Source: Sphagnum compactum
Taxonomy: Eukaryota > Bryophyta > Sphagnopsida > Sphagnales
DNA: 64,000 nucleotides
Direction: 5' to 3'
NCBI GenBank assembly: GCA_965153455.1
Contig: OZ234503.1
Span: forward strand, 6,230,157-6,294,156
Shown here: piece after piece, positions 24,591 to 35,200 of the stretch
How the letters are laid out: each line of letters begins with the position of its first letter
Position numbering within the stretch: position 1 is the stretch's first letter
Notes under the pieces: generated by a model
What the model was told of the DNA's origin: nothing
The model's database searches: none
What the model saw: the letters and a program-made list of their open reading frames with translations, nothing else
Program-made: the position numbers and the translations under genes

Positions 24591-25537
24591 TGATTGTATA
24601 ATTTCCGTAACAAAACTTCACACACATCTCAGAAGACTCTAAAGTCTCCCTAAAGTCTCCTGTGAAGTCTGTGATCGTGCTTCATTGTTCATGTTTTACA
24701 CCCTCCCTCATGCATCACTTTTTCACTTCAAGAAAGAGATCAAGGATCTATCATCTTGAATTCCACTCCATTGTTTTTTTGGCTAATAATGCCAATTGTC
24801 TGTTACAAGCTCTGTCCTCCTTGAAGGTTTTGTAAGAATGTTGGAGCTTCCTGTTCTTCAGAAGTGGGTTCTTGTACTACATTTTCTTTTGACATCACCA
24901 TATATAGCATACTAAGTAGTAATGGAACTCAATGTACTTGGTATTGGCATGAAAAAGAGGACTTGCAGCTCACAATTACAGTTCTTGGTTCCCCGCTTGG
25001 ATGCTTGATCTCACTATAAAGCTTTCTTAGCCCACCATTGTTCTTAGTTCCCTCCATTAGTGAATGATATTCTGCTCCCACTGAAGATAAGGCCTATATA
25101 GGCAATCTCTTCCCCAACCACAATACTATTAGGTTGCCAATACAGTAAGGAACTGAAAATGGGCTAGGGGATGTGTATGATGAATGCCCCTAGATACAAC
25201 CTCAGCACATTCTGTTTTGGTGAGTCTAGTGTGCAAAACTCACCTGAGCTTGCAATTTTTGGTTTCAATTCAAATCAGAAATACTTTGTATCACACCACA
25301 AAAGTAGGTAATTTTGTACCACAACAATATCTTTTGTCTGAAAATACAAAGCTATGCCAGATGAACTTGTTTGTCAAAACCCAAATGAAAACCTAGATTC
25401 CTCAGAGTACATTGAGCGACTAACTAGCTTCTCCGCTCTGAGAGACCAATTTGCATATCCTCTCAAACAAGCAACTTATTGTTGACTGGTTGCTCAGAAT
25501 CTTATGGGAAGTTAGATTCCTCAGAACCTTTCAGACA

Positions 25538-28500
25538 CTAATTAACTTCTCCAAGCTGGGACTGGGACCTCAACAGCTTTTGTATCCTCTCAACAAGAGG
25601 TTGAATATCAGATGTTCTACCTAAATCTTGTAACAACATAATCAGGAACTCCAACGTGAGCCCAATCTCAGGACTGTCAGGACCTAGCTCCTTCTCTTGG
25701 ATTGCCAATACTCGGAACATCAAGGTCAATGCCTCCTCATTCCTTCCCATTGAATGTAAGATGGAAGCTAGGCAATTGCATGCCTCCCCTGTAAAAATTT
25801 ATGCAAATTGGATGAGCAAAAAAGACACCTAGCTCTTGAAAGAATGTCTACCAATCGACCGGTCTGGATGGACAGCCTCCTAATAGGGAAAAAGAAGATG
25901 GAGGGCTTACCAACAATGAGACTGTCAGGTCCAAATGCAGCTTCACGAATGTGCTGTGCTTGGCGAGCAAGGGGCTCTGCCTCAGACTGTTTGCCCAAAT
26001 GGTGCAGGGCTGTGGCCAAGCATGCAAGTGGAATAGAGATCTGAGGGGCATGTGGACCCAGGTGGGTACTAACCAGCTTCAAGCTGCGCCGAAGCAGAGG
26101 TTCACACTTCTCATATTTCTGAACAGCAGCATAGGCTGTAGCCAAGTTTTGAAGGTGCACCACTAACTTGGGATCATTAGGTCCCAGAGTTCGCTCTTTT
26201 ACCCGCAGATTCTCCTCCCATAGTTCCACTGCTTCATCATTCCTGCAGATAAATGTTGCTGAGTTCCACACCAATATCAACTCCATAAATTTTCTTTGCA
26301 GAACTGTTCATGAAGATTGCAAGAGCTTGTGCACAAGTTACAACTCAACCCTCAATCTCGTACACTCACTTTTCCAGCATGTTGAGCAGTTCTGCCAGAT
26401 CAGTGCGTACAGTCTCCATGGTTGGATCGTCATCAAGAAACTTGCCACATCCATCCATGATTTGCAGCCCCTTCCTATAAAGGGCCACAGCTTCACTCAC
26501 CTCACCTGCAGTAGGAATCCCAAGTGGTTGAGAAGCATCATCCATCCATCAAGCAATTGAAATTTGATTTGCTCCTTACAGAGGCAGCAACTATTCTTGA
26601 ACAACTCAGATTAAACCCAGTAAACCTTAAGCATCACTTAGATCACTACACAAGCTCTCGCAGATATGAAAGGTCTGGATTAGTCACCTCTAGCAGCTTT
26701 AGTCCGGCCAAGTGCACATGTGGCTACCCCAACTCTTCCATCCCATGATCCAAATGCCTTCTCTACAATTCGCAATGCTCTGGACAATATCCAATCAAAG
26801 AAAAAGTATGTTACTAAATACATCTATGAGATTGAAAAGAAAACACCAAAAGAACACATTGTAGGTAAACTTTGTGTCACTTCCAGCAGGACCAATACTA
26901 ACAAGACAAGAATGTGTAGTCAGAACCTTATGAGTGTTACTCACAACATATCAGACCATCACCTTCAATATGAATAGCAGTCACTACTGTCATGACTTCC
27001 AACTGACTTCATCAGCTCCCAACAGTGGGTGTTGATAATTATCTGCCCAATTTTTGGGCAAACAATAGTACTAAAATCTGTGTCCTAGGTTTCTGTAGCA
27101 TATCCTGAAGCAACAGGAAGCCTTAGTCATGAGGTTGGCTGGCATTCAAGAGACATAGCTAATAAATAAAGTCAATAGTATCCTCATCCAAGCTGCAACA
27201 AGCTTACAAGGGTAAGCTTCATCTCAATCTTTATTGCACCTATACAAGCAAGCATCCAAACTGAATAGTATCCTCATTCAAGCTGCAGCAAGAATTTGAA
27301 GGACATTTTTGCCTGCCCTGTACCAGAGAGCGTCTAAGTCTTAAGGTAGAGAGTCCTAAACAGAGGTAGCACACCACAATGACTAATTGAATGCAAGGTA
27401 TCTGCCTTGGTCAGTGGACTAAATATCCATGAGATTACAGAGAGGACTCCACGAATAAACTTTGAAGGTAACTCTTTGTCAGTTCTGGAAAAATTAAAAC
27501 AAGCATGATGAGAACGAGGTAGTCATAACTGTGGGTGTGTCACTCATATAGTAATCTGCAATAAATTAGGGCTAACAATTATACTAAAATCCGCATCCTG
27601 AGTTTCTGTAACATTTCTGCACTGAATAGGAAGACTCAGACATGCAGTCAGCTAACAAACAAAAGGCACAGGTGATCAAAAAAGTCATCAGTATCCTGGT
27701 TCAAGCCGAGTTTCAGTGGATTGGTACAGATGGTCAAGCAGGAATGAAAGAGACAAAATTCCATCAACATGACAAAATGATAACAAGAATCAAACCTGAG
27801 CATAGACAGCTCAGCCTCATCAACCCTTCCCTCTTCTAGAAGAGAATGACCCAAATGTGAAAGAGGCAGTGCTAGGGTCTCATCACTGGAACCTCGAGAT
27901 CTCTCTAGAATGGCCAGGACCCTTTGATAAGTCTCAGTAGCCCTTCGATTCTCATCTAGGTCAGTGTATGTGGTAGCTAGCCCCAACAGGGTCTTCACTA
28001 GCAAGGGGCTGTTTTGCCCTGTCAAACCAACAAGCAAACATTAATAGCCATAATATCAAAATCTTCTACCCACTGCTTTGAGGCCTCGACATAATCACAC
28101 TCTGCAGGCACAAATGGAAAACACAATTCTGCAAAGCCTATGTCTCAGAATACACCCAAGAAGCAATTGTGCAAATACATAGCATTGCAACTAAGAATCT
28201 GTTCCTAATGGAGAAGGGGTCAGGCCCCCCCCATGGGGAGGAAACTACAGCTTATCCGCCAGTTTCACCACAGGAGCAAATTCTTCAAATATATATTCAC
28301 AAGAAGACGGATACAACTGGAAACCGACTTTTGAACTGTGAAGTATGTAGTCAAATACACAATATTTTGCTACCACAGATTCAAAGTTACACAAGGCAGG
28401 TGTTACAACGCACACCTGTACAAACATGACAGCCAACAGAATCTCCTACACACCAAAGCATCTCTTCGAATCGAACAAAAGGGAATCTGCCTCAAAGAAC

Positions 28501-31188
28501 CCTAAGTCCATGTCCAAAGTTAGAAAGACAGGGTTGCAGGTCCTTACCAAGTACCTGTTCTTGAATATCAAGACTACTAAGATAAAAAGGCAGTCCCTCC
28601 TCAGGTTTCCCCAGTGCTGTGTACATGCCTCCAACATGGTCTAGTATACCGTCAACCAAAGGGTGCAAGGAATTGATCCCCACTTTCTCCAGAATTTTCC
28701 TAATCTGCACAACAGAATTATCTAAATCACCTCCAAGCCACAGAATTCCCATTTCTGAACTGAATAACTTAAATAGCACAGACCTGAAACCCAGACTTCA
28801 ACCAATTCTGAGGGTTTGGATGAGACCAAATACACTCAGTAGCTGCAATGGCTTCCATTGCAACTCAGCTAGAGTCCTTACAAACCTGGATAAGGAGTTC
28901 CTCTGCCTCAACAAAATCACCCAAGGTCAAGCGAAGCTGGGCCAGTATGTCTAACATGGCAGCATGCTCAACACCTTGGCCTCCAGGTTCACATTGCTCT
29001 ATCAGAGACTCGTAGTTGGCCTCTATCAAGGCACGAGCAGTATCTTCATCTCTTTCTTCAATCATCCTATTCACTTCCGCATATAGCTCTTGTAGTTGTT
29101 CCTCCAGTTCAGTCACCCCATCTACCTGCTTCGTCATCTCACTCATCTTCACAGGACTCCTGTGGCATGTCCACAGCAGCAAATATAAGCAACAGTATTG
29201 ACACAGAAGACTCAAAGGAAACAAGCTTGTCTAAGGACTACCTGCTTCATCACCATTTCCACATACTGCAAGAGTGATGGTTGTACTGTTAAACACTCAT
29301 AGACAACCTACAGACAATGTCTATTTGAGTGGTCTACCAGAATGATGAATAGCATGGGGGCACATGAAATCAGGACCAAGATTAGCCTTTGAAATTTTAA
29401 ACACACAGATGGTTCAAAAGAATAAAAAGATCATACCCCAATTCTCGCATCACTTGCTCTGCCATGTCATCATCATCTAAGGCCATTGCCATTGCAAAAC
29501 GGTTGAATTGTTCCTGTCGGACCTGATCTCTACTGGCATCCTGATCATCATCTGCTTTTTCCACCTTGCTGATGCCTTCATTCTCCTCATCCACTTCTGT
29601 ATCTCTGACACAGGAACACAGATGGCAATATATGTCAGCTGTCTTCTCAAAAACCAAGACTGAAGGTTTGAAAAAAAAAATAGCCTTATTTTGATGACAT
29701 TACCAGTTGTGATTCAAGATCGACACACAGAAATTCATGCTAATGCTCAAAGTGGAAGGGAGATAGCTCTGCATTCATATTCATGAAATTGACACATTGG
29801 AAAAAGACTTCTTCACAGACTGCATTACTAGGTATCCAAAAATATTCAGAAGCAGTGTTCTATAGCAATTGAAGATTGATGTAGGGCACCATACCTTACT
29901 GAAGATGGTGTCCATTGCCAACCCAGAACTGGGCCATCCTCATACTTTGCATACCTCTTTAATCGTTTTGAGAGTCTGCACATGCCATAGGCTTTCCCTT
30001 ACATATCTCATTGCATCAGAGACCCTGTGCAACAACATCTTGCTGTTTATTAGACTTCCTTTGAAATCAAAATCAGTATTACTTTCCTGATTAGTGATGT
30101 TACTCTGACTACCTTTTGTCACATCAACCAAATTCCAGAGAAACCTGGCAACAGCAGAAAGAGATCACAAGAAAGCTTCATCCCTACAGGTAAGGGTAGT
30201 ATCATCCACTCTAGCTTGAAGCACGATATTTGTAAATATGATCCTACCTATGTCCCCTGGAGCTTGCACCTTCTGATAATGCTGTAAAGAAGCCAGAGGG
30301 TGGCCAACAGCAGTTGCAAATCAACTTTTCCCATGAATGTTGTTCTACACCTTTGAGGTCACCTCTGATCTGAAATGAACTTGACTGCAACCTACTCTTG
30401 AAGCTCACATGCGTAGAACAGGCAAACACTTGGAGTGATCGACCTGTCTCTGTTGTTGTGTGACACCTCTCCTGGCCACGATTGAGCTCCCTACAGGTAG
30501 CATTGATTCAAAGTAAGCCTGTTAGACATGACTTGTGATAAACAAGAGAAGCTCACACACTGCACCAAGGGTGCTCCCACCTTAGGGTATTAGACTGATC
30601 AAATTAGGGTTGGTACGTCGCAATTTGCTTGTAAACAAATCTGCACAATATGGGAACCTCCTATCTATGTATCACTGTCACAATGTGGACTCCAGTTGTG
30701 AATTGCAAACTCCTTCAATGGAGAAGAAGTTCATTCTATCCAGAAAAATTCTGTAAAAATGTTTTACAAACCATTGTGCAGTTGAAGTTGTCATCCTTCC
30801 TCCTCATTGATGATTGTGGATATGAAGGCTAAACCCTAGACCCTGAAGCTGTCGGGAATCAGTCCTAAGCTGCGGTTGCAAACCATATCAATTGATACTG
30901 CCTTGGTTTTCAAACAGCAATGAGTAGCTTGAAAGCGAAATTTATGGACAAGCCCTCTTCAATGCCTCTCAAGGTCATGGCCGAAACACACGCCACTCCA
31001 AAAGAACCAAAATGTAGCGAAAAAGAACCACCTAAAACCCAACCTTTAACGTCAAGCACATGCAACGAACACGAGAATATCCATCACAGTATTTTGCCGA
31101 CGTGCATGGAAAAAAAAAACGCATGGGGACAAAAGCATTGTTACCTAGACTTGAAAACCGAGACCGAGACCGCAACTGCCCTCGCCAT
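25538..31188 (-). CDS. Tetratricopeptide-repeat protein (kinesin-light-chain-like TPRs), 11 exons, 666 residues
   Basis: Exons on the minus strand: 31188-31145, 30490-30248, 29975-29895, 29604-29437, 29159-28886, 28704-28548, 28018-27796, 26779-26688, 26505-26370, 26242-25911, 25788-25538. All introns are GT-AG with matching phases, and the exons sum to 2001 bases including the stop. Residues 1-15 (MARAVAVSVSVFKSR) and the Ser/Arg-rich stretch to about 95 look like an organellar transit peptide (inference). Residues 123-178 form an acidic linker. From about 230 to 650 are TPRs of roughly 42 residues with motifs such as RTLGPNDPKLVVHLQNLA and AFGPDSLIVGEACNCLAS, like kinesin light chain and NPHP3-type repeats. 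The family resembles plant proteins of the At5g37590 type (from memory). TPRs bind other proteins; the partner here is unknown. Joining exon 5 to exon 6 keeps the 42-residue spacing, which decided that junction. Confidence 0.9.
26780..27795. repeat. Intron 7 of the TPR gene, containing a diverged internal duplication
   Basis: Two blocks about 500-600 bases apart share a series of words in the same order. Block one (about 26860-27200) has ACTAAAATCTGTGTCCTAGG, TTTCTGTAGCAT and AGTATCCTCATCCAAGC. Block two (about 27460-27710) has ACTAAAATCCGCATCCTGAG, TTTCTGTAACAT and AGTATCCTGGTTCAAGC. A third partial copy of the end (AGTATCCTCATTCAAGCTGC) lies near 27266-27287. The intron appears to have grown by duplication. 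ORFs inside it are not coding. Confidence 0.65.
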
Positions 31189-31454
31189 GGTGAGAACCCC
31201 GGAACAACCCCCAATTCTGCTTATCTCGAAGACTCTCTCGCAGTCTGCCTACATTCTCCACTAGCTCCTCGTCTACATCTTCCTGGACACCGCCATGCTC
31301 CTCCTCTACCTCGCAAATCCTCCCGCAATCCGCTCCTTCACACTCCCGCGACTCCCGAGTGCAACCCTCGACAGCCGCCCATATCCCGTGGCTGGAGCAT
31401 GAGGACTCAAGAGAGAGCGGGTTTAGGGTTTCTCGCCTTTCAGGGGTGTTTTTC
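31189..31454 (-). promoter_or_regulatory. 5' flank of the TPR gene (promoter/5' UTR)
   Basis: This GC-richer stretch lies between the start codon at 31188 and the transposon-like segment that begins at 31455. The start-codon context on the minus strand is TCACCATGGCG, close to a plant consensus. No clear TATA box was seen on the minus strand. Overlapping ORFs on both strands here (for example 31060-31647 plus and 31145-31483 minus) are composition artefacts. Confidence 0.4.
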
Positions 31455-31842
31455 CAGTGTTGGCGGTTCTTTATATTTATCAAGAACCCCCGGTTCTGGT
31501 CTCACGCATAAGTGGAACCAGGGATCCAGTTCCGGGTCCGGTTCTTCAAAAAATAACAATTCTGGTTTTGGTTGTGATTCCGGTTCCAGTTGTGGTTCCG
31601 GTTGTGAAAATCAGAATCAGTTCCAGTCCGGATGGGCCCAGTATTAATTGTCGTTTAGCCCCTGGTTCTAGTCTTTTTCCTTTTTTTTCCTCAAAAATCT
31701 CAGTTCCCATTCCAGTTCCCGGTCCGGTTCTTCAAACACATAAATATTGATTGCGGTTATGGAAGTTCACAAATCATACCAGGTTCCAGTTTGGTTTTCA
31801 GTAACTGGAACCAGAATTGGCAGTTCTAACCCTCCAAACCTG
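31455..31842. mobile_element. Probable decayed hAT-type element rich in GGTTCC words
   Basis: The left end CAGTGTTGGCGGTTCTT matches the left end of the hAT element at 21900. The right end CTAACCCTCCAAACCTG has the reverse complement CAGGTTTGGAGGGTTAG, close to the other TIR of that element (CAGTGTTGGATGGTTAG). The interior is made of degenerate GGTTCC/CCGGTTC/GGAACC words. The flanking octamers TGTTTTTC and ATAAGTGG do not match, so the target duplication is lost or the right end is misplaced. It lies about 270 bases upstream of the TPR gene's start codon. Confidence 0.55.
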
Positions 31843-31950
31843 ATAAGTGGTGATTTCACTAGGAGGCAGAATGTGCACCTCAGGGGCATGTCCCCTAAAA
31901 CTAAAAGAACTTTATTTCTCCTCCTAAATTGCAGAACCTAAGTAATAAAC

Positions 31951-32294
31951 TTATCCGTAAAGTCACCCTCTCTTTCACCCCCTATCCCCTCTCTTTCAGT
32001 GGTATCCGCAAAGTAAGGAAATTTTATTAAATCTCAGTATGAAATGCTGAAAGTCAGCATTTAATGTACAAGGTTTGAGAGTAATTACAGTACCTAGTTG
32101 TACAGGTTGGAGGAGTGGAGGCGCTCAGGAAAAAGCGAAGAGGGGATGAAACTCAGTTTACCACCAAAATAGGTGGTAAAACTAGTTTGGGTCCCAGTTA
32201 TTTAGTGTTTTGTAAAATTTCATTCCCAGTTACGCATTTGATTATGCCCGAAACTGACGGTTCTCGGCACCCAACCACCTGACTTTACGGATAA
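31951..32294. mobile_element. MITE with perfect 15-bp terminal inverted repeats
   Basis: TTATCCGTAAAGTCA at 31951-31965 is exactly inverted at 32280-32294 (TGACTTTACGGATAA). If the TA dinucleotides in the ends are the target duplication, it would be Tc1/mariner (Stowaway)-like; this is uncertain. A partial internal copy of the TIR (TATCCGCAAAGTAAGG) occurs at 32003-32018. There is no coding capacity. It is the second transposon-like insertion upstream of the TPR gene. Confidence 0.75.
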
Positions 32295-35200
32295 CTTTAA
32301 TAGGTATGTCTCTTTTTGGAAGTATGGTGTGTGATGTAAAATGGCTTGGATTGTGACAAACAAGGCACACTAACCTACATACCATAGTACCTTTTCAGGT
32401 CTGGCACTTGGGTGCTGAAATTTTTAATTTTTTTTTAAAATCCAATTGAATAGTAAAAAATAATTAGTGAAATCTTGGCAATAAATATAGGCAACATCTT
32501 TGACAACTTTCTTGAAGTTGAACCACTAACATAGTGACACTTTTTCCAACATTTTATGTGGCATCTTTTTGCAAAAATTAGGAGTCCACATAATGTTACA
32601 CCATATTATAGGATAAAGAAATGTTGTCAATTATTGATATTTGCATTACAAGTGGACTAGCCTAAAGTGAGAGGCTAGTTTCCATCAATTTTTGTATTTT
32701 CCTCTCCCTCATAATTTTCTCAAAATTTGGCATTTCCAAGAGATAATTTCTAAAAAATACATAATTTTAAATACATAACAATTCTGCAATTTTCAATACA
32801 TAATTTATAGAAAATTTGGCATTTTCAAAAATAATTCAATTACTTCCCAACTTGGAAAGGTACTTTAACACCGAAAAGAAGTTCTCTTAAATCTTGAAGA
32901 TAGAGATCAAAACATTGGTGACTAACATCCAAGATGCTAAAGGTGACCTTGTTTTTAGAAATCCAATCCTTTTAAGATTCCTTGGCCATTCTCACTTCAA
33001 ATATTTTATATGTTGGAGGGAACGGAAAGCTAACTTCGGGTTTAGCTTGTTATTTGGAAGCTTTCCCAAAAACCCAATCCTTTTGAGATTCCCTCAACCA
33101 TTATCACTTCAAATATTTTATTAAAGGAGCTCAAGGTTAACTTCTTGATTAGTTCTAAATTTTGATCATCTCAAACTTACTAATTAAATCAAAATCATGT
33201 TCTTCTCTATAGGACATTAGATTACCCCCTTGAACTTCATGAATGTGTTAACATGGCATTAGGCATGGTTTTGCTTTCTTTCCACATTTGCTTACTCTTA
33301 GTTTGTTAGCCATATCATTTTCCTGGAAGAAAGTTTTATATGTTCATATCATTTTAAGATTGTACTTTGCAATTCCTACTTTTTCATTATGATATTCACA
33401 ACTTTAAAGGCCTATCATTACATCTAGAGTTGGGTTCTTGTTGATGTTCCCATTACACAACTCTTTTAGAGATTTGGATGAACTTAATGAAATTTGATAC
33501 CACACATTTAAAGGATACAAATTTGATGAACCATGTGCATCTAGTCATTCTATTTCATACTCATTGTTATTTAGACAACCATGGTCAAGTTAAAGTCATT
33601 AGCATTGTTGTATTGGGCAATGGGCGTGACTTTTGTTTAGCCCCCACCATTAATGCAACAATATATATTTTTAATTCATTTATAAATATTTAAATTGCAT
33701 GCCACTTTTTAAGATTCAAACAAGGAAAACATGTCCACAAACTACATTAAACATTGATATTTTTGACAAGGAATATTGTGCTTTGAACTTTGAAGACTAA
33801 ATTATATTCATGAGCCAATTCCAATTTCAATATGTGGCACTTAAAAGATTCGTGTCTTTGCCACTTTTTGACTTTAAAGTTGATGATTGTGAATCAAATG
33901 ATTCCACAAATTGTTGTTATGATAAAAGTTTCAAACAACATCAAGAAAGACATTGGAAATTAACAACCATGTAAAAACAATTTATGCCATGAAAACCATC
34001 CTATCCAATAGGTATTACAACAAAAAATGAACTCAAGCAATCAATAAAAGAAATTTACAACCATAATGTAACTAAACCAGTTTTTTTAATTTAAAAAATT
34101 GGTATTTTTTCCCAAACATTAGAAAATTTAGTTAAATTCACACAAAAAAACACATTTTTCCAATACTTTCCAATATTTTTGTTGAAAATTTAAAAAAATT
34201 GTCAAAAAAAATCATTGGTTGGAATAAGCTAAGAAATAAAATGGATCTTTTGCAAATAATTGTCATAGATGCCATCAAGATAAATATTTAAAATGCATGG
34301 CTAGCATTATGTTTCATCAACATGTGCCAATTACCATTCCTAGATTTGATGATTTGAGAAATGTGAACATATAGTTTTAATGTAATGATTATAAATGTTA
34401 AGACAAACAAATACATGAACAACATAACTATGCACAAATCAAATAAAAGTTCAATATGAGAAGTGCAATTTTATCATAACAAGGGATTCCTTCGTTTTGA
34501 ATGTCTTAAGAAGGTAATATTTGTATCATAAAGAGATGAAATACAAAATGTTTAATTTTTCATTTAATTATCATGCATACTAGCAATATGGTTATTTGGA
34601 TTAATTATTACATCTAGGTGCAAGCCTAGTAAAGTAGACAAATTTGATCCTTGTCGAGTTAAATCTAAAATAGGTATGGAACTTGTCAAATTTTTTAAAT
34701 ATGTTTCATACCTATTTAATGTATATTTGATTAATGTGAGGATATTTTTGTTATATTCATGATAATATTGAAGAATTGTGAACATTCCCCCATTCATTCA
34801 AAGGATATGGTGGTGATTTTTTATTTTGCAATTGTGAAATTCAAACTTCAAGGCATGTCCCTTCATTCTTTGTATGAATTCAAATTTCAAAGTATGTTCC
34901 TTAGTTCTTTATAGTTGAAACAATTGGTTGAAAACCTTGATGACTAGGACAAATTAATAATCTTCGTTATCATGCACCTTAACCAAACTAAATAAACAAA
35001 AGGGGGTTTAAGTGTAATTGGAGCCAAAATCAAATGACAAACTCTTCATAGATTCATAAAAACTTCACCATGTCACAAACTATTACAAGAATATCTATTA
35101 AATTCCTTATAGTTTGTTTTACATATGTTGAGAGGAATTATGTTTCAATGGCCATATTTTCAAGAATCCCAAGATCCTCTTATGAAATCATGGAGCAATT

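Noticed and set aside
28784-28860. Extra TPR-gene exon
   Set aside because: It lacks an acceptor in the right phase and would break the 42-residue TPR spacing.
31060-31647. 195-codon plus-strand ORF with Gly/Ser-rich tail
   Set aside because: It is antisense to exon 1 of the TPR gene and runs into the GGTTCC-rich transposon segment; the Gly/Ser content comes from the repeat.
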